Notes: generated by a model from the letters alone, not told the origin. Positions 43,519 to 56,200 are shown, counted from the first letter of the stretch. The stretch: DNA of 64,000 nucleotides from Cryptomeria japonica (GCF_030272615.1 NC_081408.1:60784114-60848113), one strand, 5' to 3'. Numbers and translations: made by a program.

Positions 43519-44102
43519 TCTAGTTCCTATGGCAAGAAATAATATAAACATATTTAAAAACAAAAACTAAATAATTAAAAAAAATTCAAGTTTCATGTTT
43601 GACAATTTGTGAAACAAAAATAGTTGGAATTTTTTTTTAAAAACCTAACTCTTGCAGCCAATGGAAGCTTGAAAATGTATGGAAATGATGCTGCAACACT
43701 TGTTGAAGCTTCAAAAATCAGTCTTCAACTCCTCTTTGATCTTGGAAGCCAAATTTTGTTCACCCTTTCTTCAACCTGCTCTCATAAAACTTTTGTTTGC
43801 AACACAAATGAGGTGAAATGAGTGAATAAAATGTTTTAGAAGTCACTTTTAGGTTATAACTTTCACTTTTTAGAAGGCGGAATTCAAAAAAAAATTAAAT
43901 TTGCCATATTTTTTGACTTTACGGGTTACCTAGCCGCTCGGGTTTGACCGGGGTCCACTCAGGTTCGACTAGGTTTGACCAAGGTCGAACCACCTTTGGG
44001 TTTTTTGAACCCAGTTTGAACCGGACCCGAACCACGGACTCGGTCGAACCAGGACCCGTACCAGGGGGGCCCAGGGGCGAACCCGGTAACCTAGTAAATA
44101 TA

Positions 44103-44661
44103 TTTAACTAAAAAGACAACCTTAGTGAAAATAATTAAATATTGCATTATTGCTCAATACTACACCCAATTAGCAGAAATGGCCGAAAAGCATCAGGATT
44201 ATGTAGGAGTGATCTCAAGATAAAAGATGATAAATGGACTTGACTGGGTGACTTACTAAAAATAGATGCTCCCTCCAAGAATCTTGGAATCGAAAGTGGA
44301 AGCTGAAAATAATATTTTAAAGTGTTATATGACTCCTCTAAACCATTTGAGCTCATTGGTAACATCAAATTACCCCTTTGAACATGCTGATACAAACCCG
44401 GAAAGTTAGTGACAATTGCATTGCTAGAGAACTTGAAAATGGGGACATTACAACTTAGCATACTTCTTGACTGTGTGTTGGAAGGGTTCTTCATTAGACT
44501 TGTCTCAAGGAAAAGACAAAAGCCAAATCTAGGGATAATTTTAGCAAGTTTTTTCATAATTTTGGAGTTGTGTTTCATCCTACAAACACATGGTTGGTAT
44601 TGCAAAAGCCAAAACAAGACACAAAGTAGACAGGGCTAGAATAAAATATAGAAATGATGTG
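44103..44661. other. Dispersed repeat, identity unknown
   Basis: About 44446-44612 matches the sequence flanking the solo LTR at 27838-29886. A 156-codon minus frame (44147-44617) and a + frame (44409-44639) both exist; neither shows a motif I recognise. Confidence 0.4.
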
Positions 44662-45498
44662 GTACTTGTTGACGTGTTTTTTTTTATAGCGTCGAACACA
44701 GAATAAAGTTACCAACAGTCACCTTACCCTCTCTTGATCAAAATTAGTCTGTATGCTAAGATTGCACAAAAGTTCAAACGGCTAATTCCAAGGTTCCTCC
44801 AGTGCGTGGACGTGACTCAGTTGATTGACGGGTTTTCTATTAACCCAAGGGGCCTTACGTGTGTTCAATTGAAGAAGATAATAAACTCATGCAAGCTCAA
44901 GGATTTCTATATGGATGATTTGCAATGAAAGCCCTAATTTTTTATTTTCAAATTATGCAGAAAGTAAATGAGAGTAGGGTAGAGAGAACTATGCTAAAGA
45001 TAATCTAATCCTAAGAACAGGAGACGGGATCACTCATGTAGAATCAAACCACGCTTCGCTTCGGCAACAGAGCACAACTACGCGAAGGTGGTGCAATCTT
45101 CAAAGGGTGTGTAGAGGTTTTTCAGATCACCAATGTGGACCATCGAATCGAACAATCTTCACTGGTGATCGAAGTTAAGCGTACACACATAACAAAAGGG
45201 CTTAGGCTAACTTTGCACGGTATGCAACAATCAGCTGCACACCAAAAGTATGAGCTCAGACTCTGCAACAAGTAATCCTATCAAATCCGGTTCTCCTAAC
45301 AACATGTAAGCAAATCTAATCTAATTGAAGAGAGCAAGAACATGCAGATTGCTAAAATAGAACAAGAATACACCATCAAAATCGAACAATGTATTAAGTT
45401 GGCTACTTCAACAATCCTGATGCAACAATCTCAGATAATAATCTCTCTTCCCTTACAAATGAGGGGGGTCACCCCTTTATATAGGCCTCAGGCCATGC

Positions 45499-45516
45499 AA
45501 ACCCTAATTAGGGTTT
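45499..45516. promoter_or_regulatory. Inverted telo-box palindrome (E3)
   Basis: Perfect AAACCCTAATTAGGGTTT, with CTTTATATAGG just upstream on the + strand (about 45475). The same arrangement occurs in E1a, E1b and E2 despite strong divergence elsewhere. Confidence 0.65.
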
Positions 45517-45912
45517 CACCCTAGAAGATTCCCCACTCAAGATGCAACAAGGTGGGAATCAGCAATAAATACCCCTTAAAGCCCATATACAATTATTTCA
45601 TGAACCCAAAATGGCATCCACTAGTGCATTAAATGCACCCCACTATACCGATCATGCCTAAAATACAATAAACATCCCCATGCAAGAAATAAGTGCCCAT
45701 CATTCTTCATGCAACGACGACATGCACGAAGAATCTGTCATATAATCATAAATAAGGCGGCTGCATGCAAGAAGATTCCTCATGCAACGGCGGCATGCAT
45801 TGACTAGACCACCACTTAGTCAAAAATTCCCCTAGCAGTAAATACGCCACCCCTATTCAACTAAAAGATTCTCGTCCAAGAATGGAAGACCATTATCCCG
45901 TTCATTTATGGC

Positions 45913-48900
45913 CTAGGCAATGAATTTGTTGACGATCGCTTCCAGCTCTCCGATGGAGACACTTGGCACATTTTCAATATTGAATTCCATCAAGGCAATT
46001 TCTTCGTCGCTCTTGAAAAAGAAGCTTTCCCATTCCATCATGATTTCCCGTGTCTTCTTGATTATACTGGATAATGAAGAAACATTTGCAAAATGTTCCT
46101 TAGGGAATGAACCTACGAAGAACTCGTGCAACTGAGATTTTAGGGAGTTCACTGTTATCCCACCGTCATTGAGTTTCCTTACGAACAATGCCTCAATTGT
46201 ACTGATGATTTTCTTCTATAACCCTTTGATGGAATCTTTCAAAGTTAAGGACTCTACGCTGAATTTATCGAAGGTGTTCTTTCTTGAGCAAATGGTGTAG
46301 AACCATCGAGGAAAGCCATAAGCTTTATTCTCCTGAATTACTTTCCCATCAATTAGAATTTGCCTTGGAATCTTTGTCAGAGCCCCTAAGCCGTGGAATG
46401 GTTAAGTCCTGGTATACGTGTACATCTTCCCACAAATCCTTCCGTTGTTTCCAATCTGCTCAGGAGGGCCACGAACTTTGAATGAAGTTGAGCCAGGTCT
46501 TCGATGAATTTTCCCGCTTCAGTGTAAACATCTTCTATCCATTCCCTGGAATTCTGTGCCATTGCTCTAATAACTTCCGCATCATCAGCAACTTCCTTGG
46601 GAAGGGAAGGAGGAATGAATGAAGGACCCGCCTCCCTGAGTGGTCTTTTGAAACTTCTGATGTACTCGCATAGGGCTCTATTTTCTTCCTTCAGCCTCTT
46701 ACACTTTGCCTTTGATTTCAACATCTTTTCCTTCATGGCTAAGGAAGATTCTTCAAAGTCTCCCATTACTTGACCTGTGGAAGCATGGCCAAGATCAATT
46801 TGTCTGATAACATAATCTTCCTACTTGATTTCGTTCCTGTCTTTATCTACTGCAAGTTCAGCAATGTGCAGGGTCCGGGATCCAGACTCATCCCTTACAA
46901 CCTTAGAGAATTTCTGGGGAGCCTTCCTTTCTACTGGCCAATCCATCTTTTTCAACAATTCTTCTAACTCCTAGGCTGGATTGGTTTCTTTTTCTGGTTC
47001 CTTTCTCATCCTTCCTATCAACCAATCTAGAGCGGGGATGGAGTGATATGAACCTCTACGTGCTCCCGCTCATGTGACTCTTCTTCCATTTCGCCAAGAA
47101 TAACTTCCACGAAGCTATTCTGACGAGTCTCTTCTTGGTGTGGGGGAAATTCTGATCTTTGACTTCTTGGTTGATTGTGTCCTTGTGAAGTGTTAATGCT
47201 AAGTATATCTGGTGCTAGAATGTTTTCTGGAGGTGGACCTGCTGGATGTGGAAACATCTCTACTTCCTGTACACTCGAGGAACTCTCCGGTGAATGCTCG
47301 CTCTCTATCCTCGCTCTCTTTTGTGGAGGTTCTTCCTGTTGGAATTCTTGTTGAACCTCTTGTGGAACTTCTTGCTGAATATCCTTCTTCCTTGCTATCC
47401 TTGGTCTCTTTGGGGCATTTTTCCCTTTATCAATCCGGACTTCCCCTCCTACCTGGGTCTGTAAAGAGCCTTCAGTCGCCTCAGTGTGGGAATATAGATT
47501 TCCCATTAGCTGATATGTGAAATGAACATTTCCTTCCACCAACCTCCTTATCTGCTGGTCAACCCAGTGCCTAGTGAATTTCAGCACTGGTCTGGCCAGG
47601 ACATTCAAATCATCAATTTCAGGCTTTGACCAATCTGGCAACTGAATGGGCTGATCTTTTACTTTCTCAAATTCAGGTTGCACTAAATCTGAATCCTCCT
47701 TCACTTGATGTGGTACCTGATAAATTTCACTTATCTTGATGGTGTCAAGGGGCAGTCTGGAATGCATCTTCTTTCGGACCTCAAGGTCATCCTTGACACC
47801 TACCCAATAATCTTCTAAGTGAAATTTGTGTATGAATTTCACGCCAGCAACCTTCTTGATTTGACGGTTAGGATCATACTTGGCCCTGGAGGTATAAAAT
47901 GGCAGGCGATAGAATGCCAACTCCCCTGTTGCACTCTCAGCGGCTTCCAAACCTAGGCATATTTCCATAAAGTCACCTAGGACAGCTGGGAATTCAATTG
48001 ATTGCTTCTTCTTCTTCTTCTTCTTCTTCTGTAGTTGATCATAGTCTGTTAATTGCCTCATGAGCTCTAGCAATATGAGCTTGTCTGATGGATACCTCGA
48101 CAGCTTGTATGACTGAAATGAAAATCCCTGTGTCCTGATGTAGGTGAATTTAGGGAATTGTAAGAATGTAGCACCATATGTAGGTGAATTTAGGGAATTG
48201 TAAGAATGTAGCACCATACTCCTGGACCAAGGCACTTGCTCGTGGCGACACCCTTACGTGCAACTTCTTCTGCATAAGCCGTGTCAAGTACACAGTGAAG
48301 GTGTCATTTGCCAACCTGTAAGAACTAACATTGTGAAGATGCAGTTGGGGATAACACTCGTGTACTTTCAGCTGTGCTGGTCCGCAATCCATGATTCCAC
48401 TTGCTGGCAGACGATCAAATCCTCCCTTTCGCGCAAGCATATAGATTAGATGGGAGCTCATGAAGAAGGACTAAGACCTTTTTTCTTTTAAGTTTTTTAG
48501 CTGTTCGTGCAAGTAATGACTAATCAATCTGGCCTAGTCAACTAGCCCATTTGCATTCATGATCTCACCTTTGTAGAAGAACATCCATGTTTCAAAGTTC
48601 ATAGAATGTGAACACCCCATTACTCTACTTAGCATCTTTATTAGGTCCACGACTCCACTTACTCCTGCTTGAACTCAAAGATAGTGAGAGTCTTTGGCAT
48701 CTTAGAGGCATGCATTCTAGGCTTCAGCAACCACTGTTTATTAATCAAGTCAGTACACCTGGCAGGACCTGTGTTATATACTGCCTTAGCTCTGCTGTTG
48801 GTCCTATATGTCATGGAATAGTATGAAGGAATTCTGAAAGCCTCACCAATTGACTTCGGAGTCAATGTTGCCAGCAACTTGCCATTTGACGTTGAAATTG

Positions 48901-49204
48901 TCTTCCGCTCCAAATTATAATGTTTTGCACACTCCAGAATCAAGTCTGGAGATTGAATAGCGGAAGGAAAACCAGCTGCTGCAACAATTCCGCTCTTGAC
49001 CATTTTGATAGCTGTTGGTGATGGACTATGCCTTGCTGTCCCGAACATTCTGATCTTGAATGCAGCCAGATTGAATGTGCCCAAATTTGTATCGCTGATT
49101 TCTTCCCATTTGGAATTCATCTGGGAACGAGGAAGGAAACCTTTCGTCTCTGCCTTGATCAATGCCTGCCTAGAGAGGGTAGCTGCCTTGCTTGATTCCG
49201 CCAT
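45913..49204 (-). pseudogene. Decayed homologue of the element-encoded protein
   Basis: Start MAESSKAATLSRQALIKAE at 49204. Fragments 48659-49204, 48150-48461, 47027-48235, 46386-46766 and 45913-46188 align in order with the E1a protein: SKWEEISDTNLGTFN, SGIVAAAGFPSAIQ, KFTYIR, RKKMHSRLPLD, ending VNKFIA against VTKFIA. Identity is visibly much lower than between E1a and E2. Frameshifts include a 40-bp tandem duplication at 48139-48218. A (TTC)n run near 48005-48030 encodes a lysine tract. It shows that the protein family is old and shared by diverged elements. Confidence 0.8.
48139..48218. repeat. Exact 40-bp tandem duplication
   Basis: Two adjacent copies beginning GTAGGTGAATTTAGGGAATT. 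Because 40 is not a multiple of three, it breaks the ORF. The near identity of the copies shows the event is recent compared with the rest of the decay. Confidence 0.9.
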
Positions 49205-49316
49205 ACTGAAAAGCACCTTGGAAATGATGAAAACAAAGACTAAGCATGACCTCTCTTCACTTCTCCAATTCTTCTTTCTTGAATCCTACACGTGAGAAAT
49301 GAAATGGCTCTCCATG

Positions 49317-49325
49317 CTTATATAG
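49317..49325 (-). promoter_or_regulatory. TATA box of E3
   Basis: The minus strand reads CTATATAAG, about 115 bp upstream of the MAESSK start, with no obvious leader intron between. Confidence 0.6.
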
Positions 49326-50511
49326 AAACCTTCAAATCATATTGCTAAGTTAGGAGGCATCAATTTAGCAATTGAATTTATGATTGCGTCATACTTTCCC
49401 AATCACTACGCCATGCAAAAGAAACTTCCCTTGTGAGTGAGTTCAAATTTAGAAGTTTCATTTAATGCACTAAGTTATGCATCATACTTGGAAGATTCCC
49501 TTCGCCAACTCATTAACTCCCACTCTTTCAAATTTCGGAAGGAAATTGAAAGATTCTTTAAGATTCGTTTGATTTTCATTCTAACTTGTTGCTTTATGCT
49601 TCTGAAGGAAATTTCATGCCCTTTTCAACATCCCCTATTTTTTAGGGAAATTTTCCCGAGGGGATTTTTACTCTTCATTCATCCTTGACCTTTTGACTTT
49701 CATGCCTTAGACAAATTTTTCAAATTTCAAGCTTAAGCATGGAATTCACCATGTCTTGGAATTTGATCATTTTCCATGCCTTAATCATTTAGGAGCACAT
49801 CTTTGTGCATAGGTGTGCATTCTAGTTGGGAAGGAAATTTCATGCTTTTCACATTTTTGATTTTCCATAACTACCTAAGCTTGGCGCCTTCTTCATGCCT
49901 TAGGCGCTATTTTGACCAAGGCAAGGATAAATTGACTTTTCATGAATTCCATGGCAGGGTGGTTTTGGCGCCCTGATACCTAGGAGAGGGAATTCACAAC
50001 TTTCTCCCTTCTCCATGATACTTCACTTTTAGCGCCCTACTTTCATCTTGGGCGCCGTTGTGACCATTTCACACATCGCCCCATTAAAATGGGGACCCCC
50101 TCTTTTTGCTCGTTTTGCTCGTCCTTCTCTCTGCTTTTTTAGGGTTTTGGGTTAGTGAGTTAGTCGTCTGGACTAGTGTCAAGCCTTAGGGTTTCCATTT
50201 TAGTGTTTTCAGGGCAGAGTCCAGTCCATTTTGAATGATTTTTTAGCATCCTCGCGTGTGTTGCAATTTTGAATAAGGTGAATTTGTCAGGAGGTCAAGT
50301 GAGTCTGTCTAGGTTCAGTCGGAAATTTTGAAGGCAAGTCCAAATTTTGCCTAAGTGTTAATGAGGGAATTAAGAAATTTTGTCCGAGTGAATTTTGACC
50401 AAATTTTGAAAATTTTAATAATCGATTCCGGGCATTGGAAAAGTCTTATTTTTGCCTTGTCAAGTGGTTAAAGCCTTAAAATCATGATATTTTGGCCTAG
50501 GGAAGCAAGTT

Positions 50512-52445
50512 CGCTCCTGTCCCTTAGCCAGGGACCAGGGCGAAAATGATATTTTCTGCATCTTGGTTGTTAATTTGTTTCATTTGTCTTGTGCAGGGTC
50601 GCCCGGAGATGCAGTTGAACGTAAATTGGAAGCTTTGAAGATTTTGAGATTTGAAAATGGCAAATTTTTGGAGTTTGAGGCCAAATCGCTCCTGTCCCTC
50701 AGTCAGGGACCAGGGCGAAATGTCTTGCCTAGGCCATTTTGACCTCATTTTGATCAAACTAAAGCATCAAGGACGTGATGGAAGGTGAAATCAACATGAC
50801 GGAGTGTCCAGACTTAGTCGTTTGCGAAGAAAAGATGAACATTTGCCCTCAAGGACAAAAATCGCTCCTGTCCCTCACTGAAGGACCGGAGCTTGTTTCT
50901 CAAAATTTTACTGTCCTTGCAGGATCAAGACGAATTTTGGATTGGAAGAGATAAAGGGAGGCATGTTCTTTCCATTGAATATAATTTGAAGAAATTCGCA
51001 AACAAGGAAATGTGCCAGGAACAAAAATCGCTCCTGTCCCTCACTGAAGGACCGGAGCTTAAAATCCAAAATTGCCTTGCCCTTGCAAGATTTGAATGAT
51101 TTCGCGATTTGAGAAGAACAAAGGAAATACAGTTTATCAGTTGAATATAACTTGAAACTGCCATCATAAGGGAAATTGACCATAGAAGCAAAATCGCTCC
51201 TGTCCCTCTCCCAGGGACCAGGGCGAATTTTAGTGATAGCTCCCGTCCCTCTCCCAGGGACCAGAGCGATTTTTCTTATAAGGCAAGTTTTGGGCAAAGA
51301 TCAAGTAAGTTTTAAGTTTGAGGCAAGCAAAGGAGGCGTAACGAACCCATTGAAGATAATTTGAAGATTACAAAAACGCCAAGTGAAGCCCATGTTGTCC
51401 TAGGCGCTCCTGTCCCTCAGCCAGGGACCAGGGCGAAATCAAGGTTATCTAACATTTCCCTCCAAGTTTAAGTCACTCCAAGTCAAGGTACAAGGAGGCA
51501 ATGATGTTTGGAACGCCTCGACGAAGAATGAAGTTGCAAAGACTGCCAAATGTGATGAAATTACCTAAGTTCGCTCCTGTCCCTCTCCTAGGGACCAGAG
51601 CGAAATCTTTAAGTATGCTTAAATTTTGAAGGCCACGTTCGTTTCAAGTGTTCAAGAAGGAATAAAGGACGTCATTTTACGCCTTGAAGACAAATTGATA
51701 TCAATATGATGGAGGATTTGCACTATAGACCAAAGTTCGCCCCTGTCCTTCAGTCAAGGACCAGGGCGATATTCACTAAATTGGTCATTTCTTTCAAAAA
51801 CCACGTCAAGGCAAGGTCGCACAAGGTCGCACAGGGTCGAAAATGTCTTTGAGAAGATGATATGCAAGGAACCAAACGTCAAAAAGTGATCAACTTGAGC
51901 AAAGAGGCAAATTCGCTCCTGTCCTTTAGTCAAGGACCAGGGTGATATTCATAAAATCAATCATTTTCTTTCCTAGATCACATCAAAGCAAAGTTATACA
52001 AAGTTGAAAATGTCATTTGAAAGGTGATAAACAAGAAGTGAATGTTAAAAGATCACAAATTTGAGCTAGAAACTAAAGTTCGCTCCTGTCCTCCAGTCAA
52101 GGACCAGGGCGAAAACCACTTGAAGGACAAATTTGCTTTACAAAGAAGAAGTTTGGCGTGTGTGAAACAAACAAGGAGATCATTGCCTACCTCACGAATC
52201 AATTTGGCAACTTAGAAGATAAAGGCCAAGGGGTAAATGCAAAGTTCGCTTCTATCCCTCAGCCAGGGACCAGGGCGAAAATGATCTAAAGGGCATTCAT
52301 TTACAACATTGAATCAATCAAGTTCAGGATTCCCAATGAAGATGCCAGTTTCAACGTAGAGGAAGTGATTTTGAACGTCAAAAACGAGAAATTCAAGAGC
52401 AAAATGCTAAATCGCTCCTGTCCCTCTCCCAGGGACCAGGGCGAT
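50512..52445 (+). repeat. Palindrome array of E2 (13 units)
   Basis: Units TCGCTCCTGTCCCT-cagcc-AGGGACCAGGGCGA start at 50512, 50686, 50862, 51028, 51193, 51239, 51404, 51571, 51737, 51913, 52080, 52246 and 52412. Spacings are 174, 176, 166, 165, 46, 165, 167, 166, 176, 167, 166 and 166 bp. The array ends 340 bp upstream of the TATA box, in the U3-like position. Confidence 0.92.
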
Positions 52446-52669
52446 GTGGTTTGTACCTCTTTACATCTCCCAAATTTTGGTGCTAACATAATTTTCAAAT
52501 TATATTAAATGCTAAAAATCGATAAAATTTGAAATATTCAATTAAGTTAGCATTTAAAAATTGCGCATGAAACATTTAAATAATTAATTTTGCCTTTTAA
52601 AAAATCGAAATAATTATTTACGAAGGCATTTAAATTAATTAATTAATTAATTAAATAAAAAGGGTGAGC

Positions 52670-52800
52670 GCTTGGATTTTATTTTTTATATTTTATAAAG
52701 TCGGCCCCTATTTTTATTAAAATTTGTTTTTAATTGCTTTATTTTCCAAAGTCGGCCTAGGGGAGATTAAGAGGGTAAGCGCTTATATAAGGAGGTGAAT
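52670..52800 (+). promoter_or_regulatory. E2 promoter: GGCCGAC blocks and TATA box
   Basis: Two GTCGGCC motifs (about 52701 and 52752) alternate with GAGCGCTT/AAGCGCTT, followed by TATATAA at 52784-52790. GCCGAC is the core of the drought/cold-response element bound by DREB/CBF factors; function here is inference. The same order occurs in E1a and E1b. The leader that follows repeats GTGCGAA at about 52866, 52888 and 52909. Confidence 0.6.
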
Positions 52801-53085
52801 TATTGCATTTTCAAATCATCATTTAAACATTCCTTTGCATGCGATTTGGAGAAGACAAGGAAGAAGTGCGAATTTCATCAAGAAGGTGCGAAATTTCATC
52901 AAAGGTAGTGCGAACTTGGTTTGTGGTGGAGCGAATTTGCCATCAACCCGTTGAAGACCCCAAGGGTGGTGGAGTTGACAAGGGAGGCGCCTTTGCTAGA
53001 GGAGGATCACATTGATACATCAAACTTCGATTTTTGCCTAGGCGAATTTCCTAATTTTGCATTTTAGAGTTAGTTCTCAAGTAAG

Positions 53086-53291
53086 GTATGGCGAAGTCTT
53101 CCTTTGTCTTGAATTTTGAATTTTGATCGTCATAGCCTTGAATTTTGAATTTTGAAATTTTGAAATTTCAGTAGCTCGATCGTATTTAGGAAATGATAAC
53201 TCAAAGACTTATCATGAAGTTTCCTAAATTTAATCTTTAATCTATAGTTATACATTGCAAAATCTATTACTTATTATGAAATGTTGTGTAG
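53086..53291 (+). other. Leader intron of E2 (predicted)
   Basis: Donor AAG|GTATGG and acceptor TTGTGTAG|G, 206 nt, with T-rich sequence and possible branch points between. The acceptor is 8 nt before the ORF's ATG at 53300, so splicing places the ORF just downstream of the leader. Both sites are conserved in E1a and E1b. Confidence 0.6.
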
Positions 53292-53299
53292 GTGTTACA

Positions 53300-56200
53300 A
53301 TGGCGACCCCGAAGGCGGGAGCATCCACCAGTCGTCCAGCTCTTATGAAGGAAGATCAAAAGAACAAAGAACTGGAGACCAAGATCGTGTCTAAGTGGAG
53401 CAACATTGGAGATACCAACTTGGGCAACTTCAGTACGAAGAAGTTTCGAGAGGTCCCTTACATTAGCAAGCCATCACCTGTCGCCAGGAGGATAATTGAA
53501 AGTGGCATCATTAAGGCGGCCGACTTCCCTCCAGCAGTCCAGTGCCATGAGTTGATGATCGAGTGTGCTCGTCATTATGATCTGCAGTCCAGAACGATCG
53601 TGTCCAAGGAGGGAAACACTTTGGCTTACCTTTCAGAGGAAGCTATAAGTGAGGCTTTCCATCTTCCAGAGCACAGAGATATGGTCTACAAAAGCATAGA
53701 AGGAGCCAGGTCCATGTACGAAGATGATCCAGATGCTTGCTTAAGCATCATCAACAAGAACTGGTTACTCAAGAGTCGTCCTCGCCTGAGCAAGATCCCG
53801 AACACACCACATAGGATCGATTTCCAGGAGGAGTACAGAGATTTGATAACAATGCTCAACCGAGTCACAGGAGCTCCTCAAGCCTTCTATTTCGAGAAAT
53901 GGATGTTCTACTTCATCCAAGTGATAGTTCAGGGAAAAGGAACAATTCATTGGGCTAGAATGATTAGCCATTGCTTGGATGTACAGTTAAGGAGACTGAA
54001 GGCTACCAAGTCCTTCTACATGAGTTCATACGTCATAGATGCCTTGATCAGGAGTTTTGAGTACGCAGGACTACCTCACAGAGGAGTGATTGGAAGAGGA
54101 CCCGGCGAGGTAAGAGTTTGTGATTCCTACGTTCACTTGCATCATCCGCCAGGAAGTAACTACAAGTTAGTTAATGATACCTTCACGATGAACATCACAA
54201 GGACGTTGCAAGGCGGGATTCACAATAGGCTATCACAGGATGCACAAGAGCTAGTAAAGAGGTACGGTGCTTGGTTCATCCAATTTGCGAAATTTACTTA
54301 TATCAGAGTCCATGGATGTCCTTCACCTCCATACATGTTGCCGAGATATCCGATAGACAGAATTGTGTTACTTGAGTTAACTAGACAGTTGGCAGCTTAT
54401 GCGAAGGCATTCAGACACAGACATGGGAATGGAGTTCCTGTACCTATCATATTAGGCAATTCAGTTGAGGTATGTCCTAATGCTCTAGCCATGGATGACG
54501 CGAGAAGGAGTTAGCTTTGTATTCATTTTCATTCTTTGCCTTGAGAGAGAGCTTTGATCCACATGGATATATAGAGGAGACAGTCGGTAGAAAATATAAG
54601 CATGAGTTTCAGATAGAAGATTTTATGATGAATCTCTTAGATGATCTTGAAGTGAAAAGAAAGATGCATTCTAGATTGCCTTTGGATTTCATCAGGAAAT
54701 GCAAGATTTACAGAGTGGCCGACCAAGCTCAGGACAGTGGCAGACATCTCCAATCATCCTATGATTGAGAAAGCAAATCAGTGAGGTTAGATTGGAATGA
54801 GCCCGAGGTTGTGGATCTAAATGCTTTGATGGCTCCAGTCTTGTCTTGTACTCGCAGATGGGTTGATGTGCAGCATCAGAAGTTGAGAGAGCAAGGCATA
54901 GCTATGACTTTCACCTTGGAGGAGAGACCAGCTGAAGGTGGGGCAAGTGTAAGTGAGGGTAATCCTAATCCTAGAAATGCAAGCGAAGGCAACCTTCGAA
55001 GCGCAAGTGAAGGCAATCTCCATCCGAGAGGCTCGAAGAGGAAAGAGAGACCTGAGAAAAGAGAATCCTCCAAGAAGAAGCAAGAGGCCAATTGAGATCG
55101 TTCATCCGGCACATCTTCTCGATAGGAGAAAAGGACATTTGAGATAGAGGAGTCTATGGAATCAATGGTACAGAACGATAAAGAAGGACAGGCACCTCGA
55201 AGGTCACCAGGTGGATCTCTCCAAGATAATGAGTTGCATGAAGATAAAGAAGATAACGAAGTAACATCTCCTCCCAGAGAAGAAGAATTGCCTAAGGAGA
55301 TACAGGTTAAAGAAACAAGATCTGCCATCCTAGATTGGTTAAAGGAAAGACTAACGAAGGTAATTGTGATCGAGGACGAGGACAATGTGATTGATTTGGA
55401 GAGCCTTGTTGGACATTCTCAGGAAGTGACAGAGAAGAGGAAGGCTACTAAGATGTCCAAGATGATCAGAGATGAGACTGGATCCAGAAAATTGCAGATA
55501 GCTACACCGGCCGTGGACAAGTATGAAGGTGAGATCCTTGCAGAAGAATATGATGTAGAGACATTTGAACTTGGTCCACTTACAGCCGAGCAGACACTAG
55601 ATGATGCCACTGATTCATTTGAGGCATTGAAAGACAAGCTTAGGGAAGAAATGGAGAAAAATAGAAAGCTTGAGAGAGAGGTTGGTGCATGGAGGGCATA
55701 TTTCAGCCATCTCAATCAACCTTTGGGACGTCAGGATCCAGCAAGATCACCTGTACAGGCACTTCCCCTTCAATCAATTGGTGAGGCAGAGAGAGTCAGG
55801 AGTTTGGTCCAGCTTATGAGCTCTTGGATTGACAAATCTCATACAGTTGCCATGGAATTTGCAACAAGGATGATGCAGACTATTCACAGGGCTATCCAGG
55901 TTCTTGAGATCATCCACAACTTGATGATAACGGTAGCTGCCTTTGCTCATACTAAAAATGTTATCATTCCTGTCTTGCAAGTAATCAGACAAACGTCAAG
56001 GAAGGTCCTAGTGCAGGAAAGGATAATGGATGGATGACCTCATAGTTTACTTCAGTGGTCAACCTTACTCCAGATGAAGGAAGTTCTCTTCGAGGACATC
56101 AGTACTAGATGCAATCATGTTGAGGAGGTTATCCACCCGATCCAGGACAGAGTGTTTGAGGTACTACGTACCATTCTTGGCAGGAGGATCGAAGTTGAGA

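Larger units (their letters stand above)
31318..44094 (-). mobile_element. hAT DNA transposon with nested insertions, target duplication TAAATATA
   Basis: Termini CTAAGTTACCGG and CCGGTAACCTAG are inverted repeats, flanked by perfect 8-bp duplications TAAATATA (31310-31317, 44095-44102), the hAT hallmark. Subterminal DNA at 43920-44090 and 31330-31400 is packed with GGTTCGAAC, GGTTTGACC and GGGTTCG words, likely transposase sites. The minus strand carries a broken three-exon transposase. Removing the solo LTR (32872-34496) and F (34606-42400) leaves about 3.35 kb. Immobile now, since its transposase is disrupted. Confidence 0.9.

Noticed and set aside
44147-44639. Overlapping minus and plus frames as genes
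   Set aside because: The region is a dispersed repeat also found at 27765-27837/29887-29990; no motif is recognisable in either frame.
53300-53325. TGGCGACCCCG just after the leader read as a primer-binding site
   Set aside because: The E3 homologue has ATGGCGGAATC there, so only the Met-Ala codons are conserved. No LTR end lies beside it in E2.
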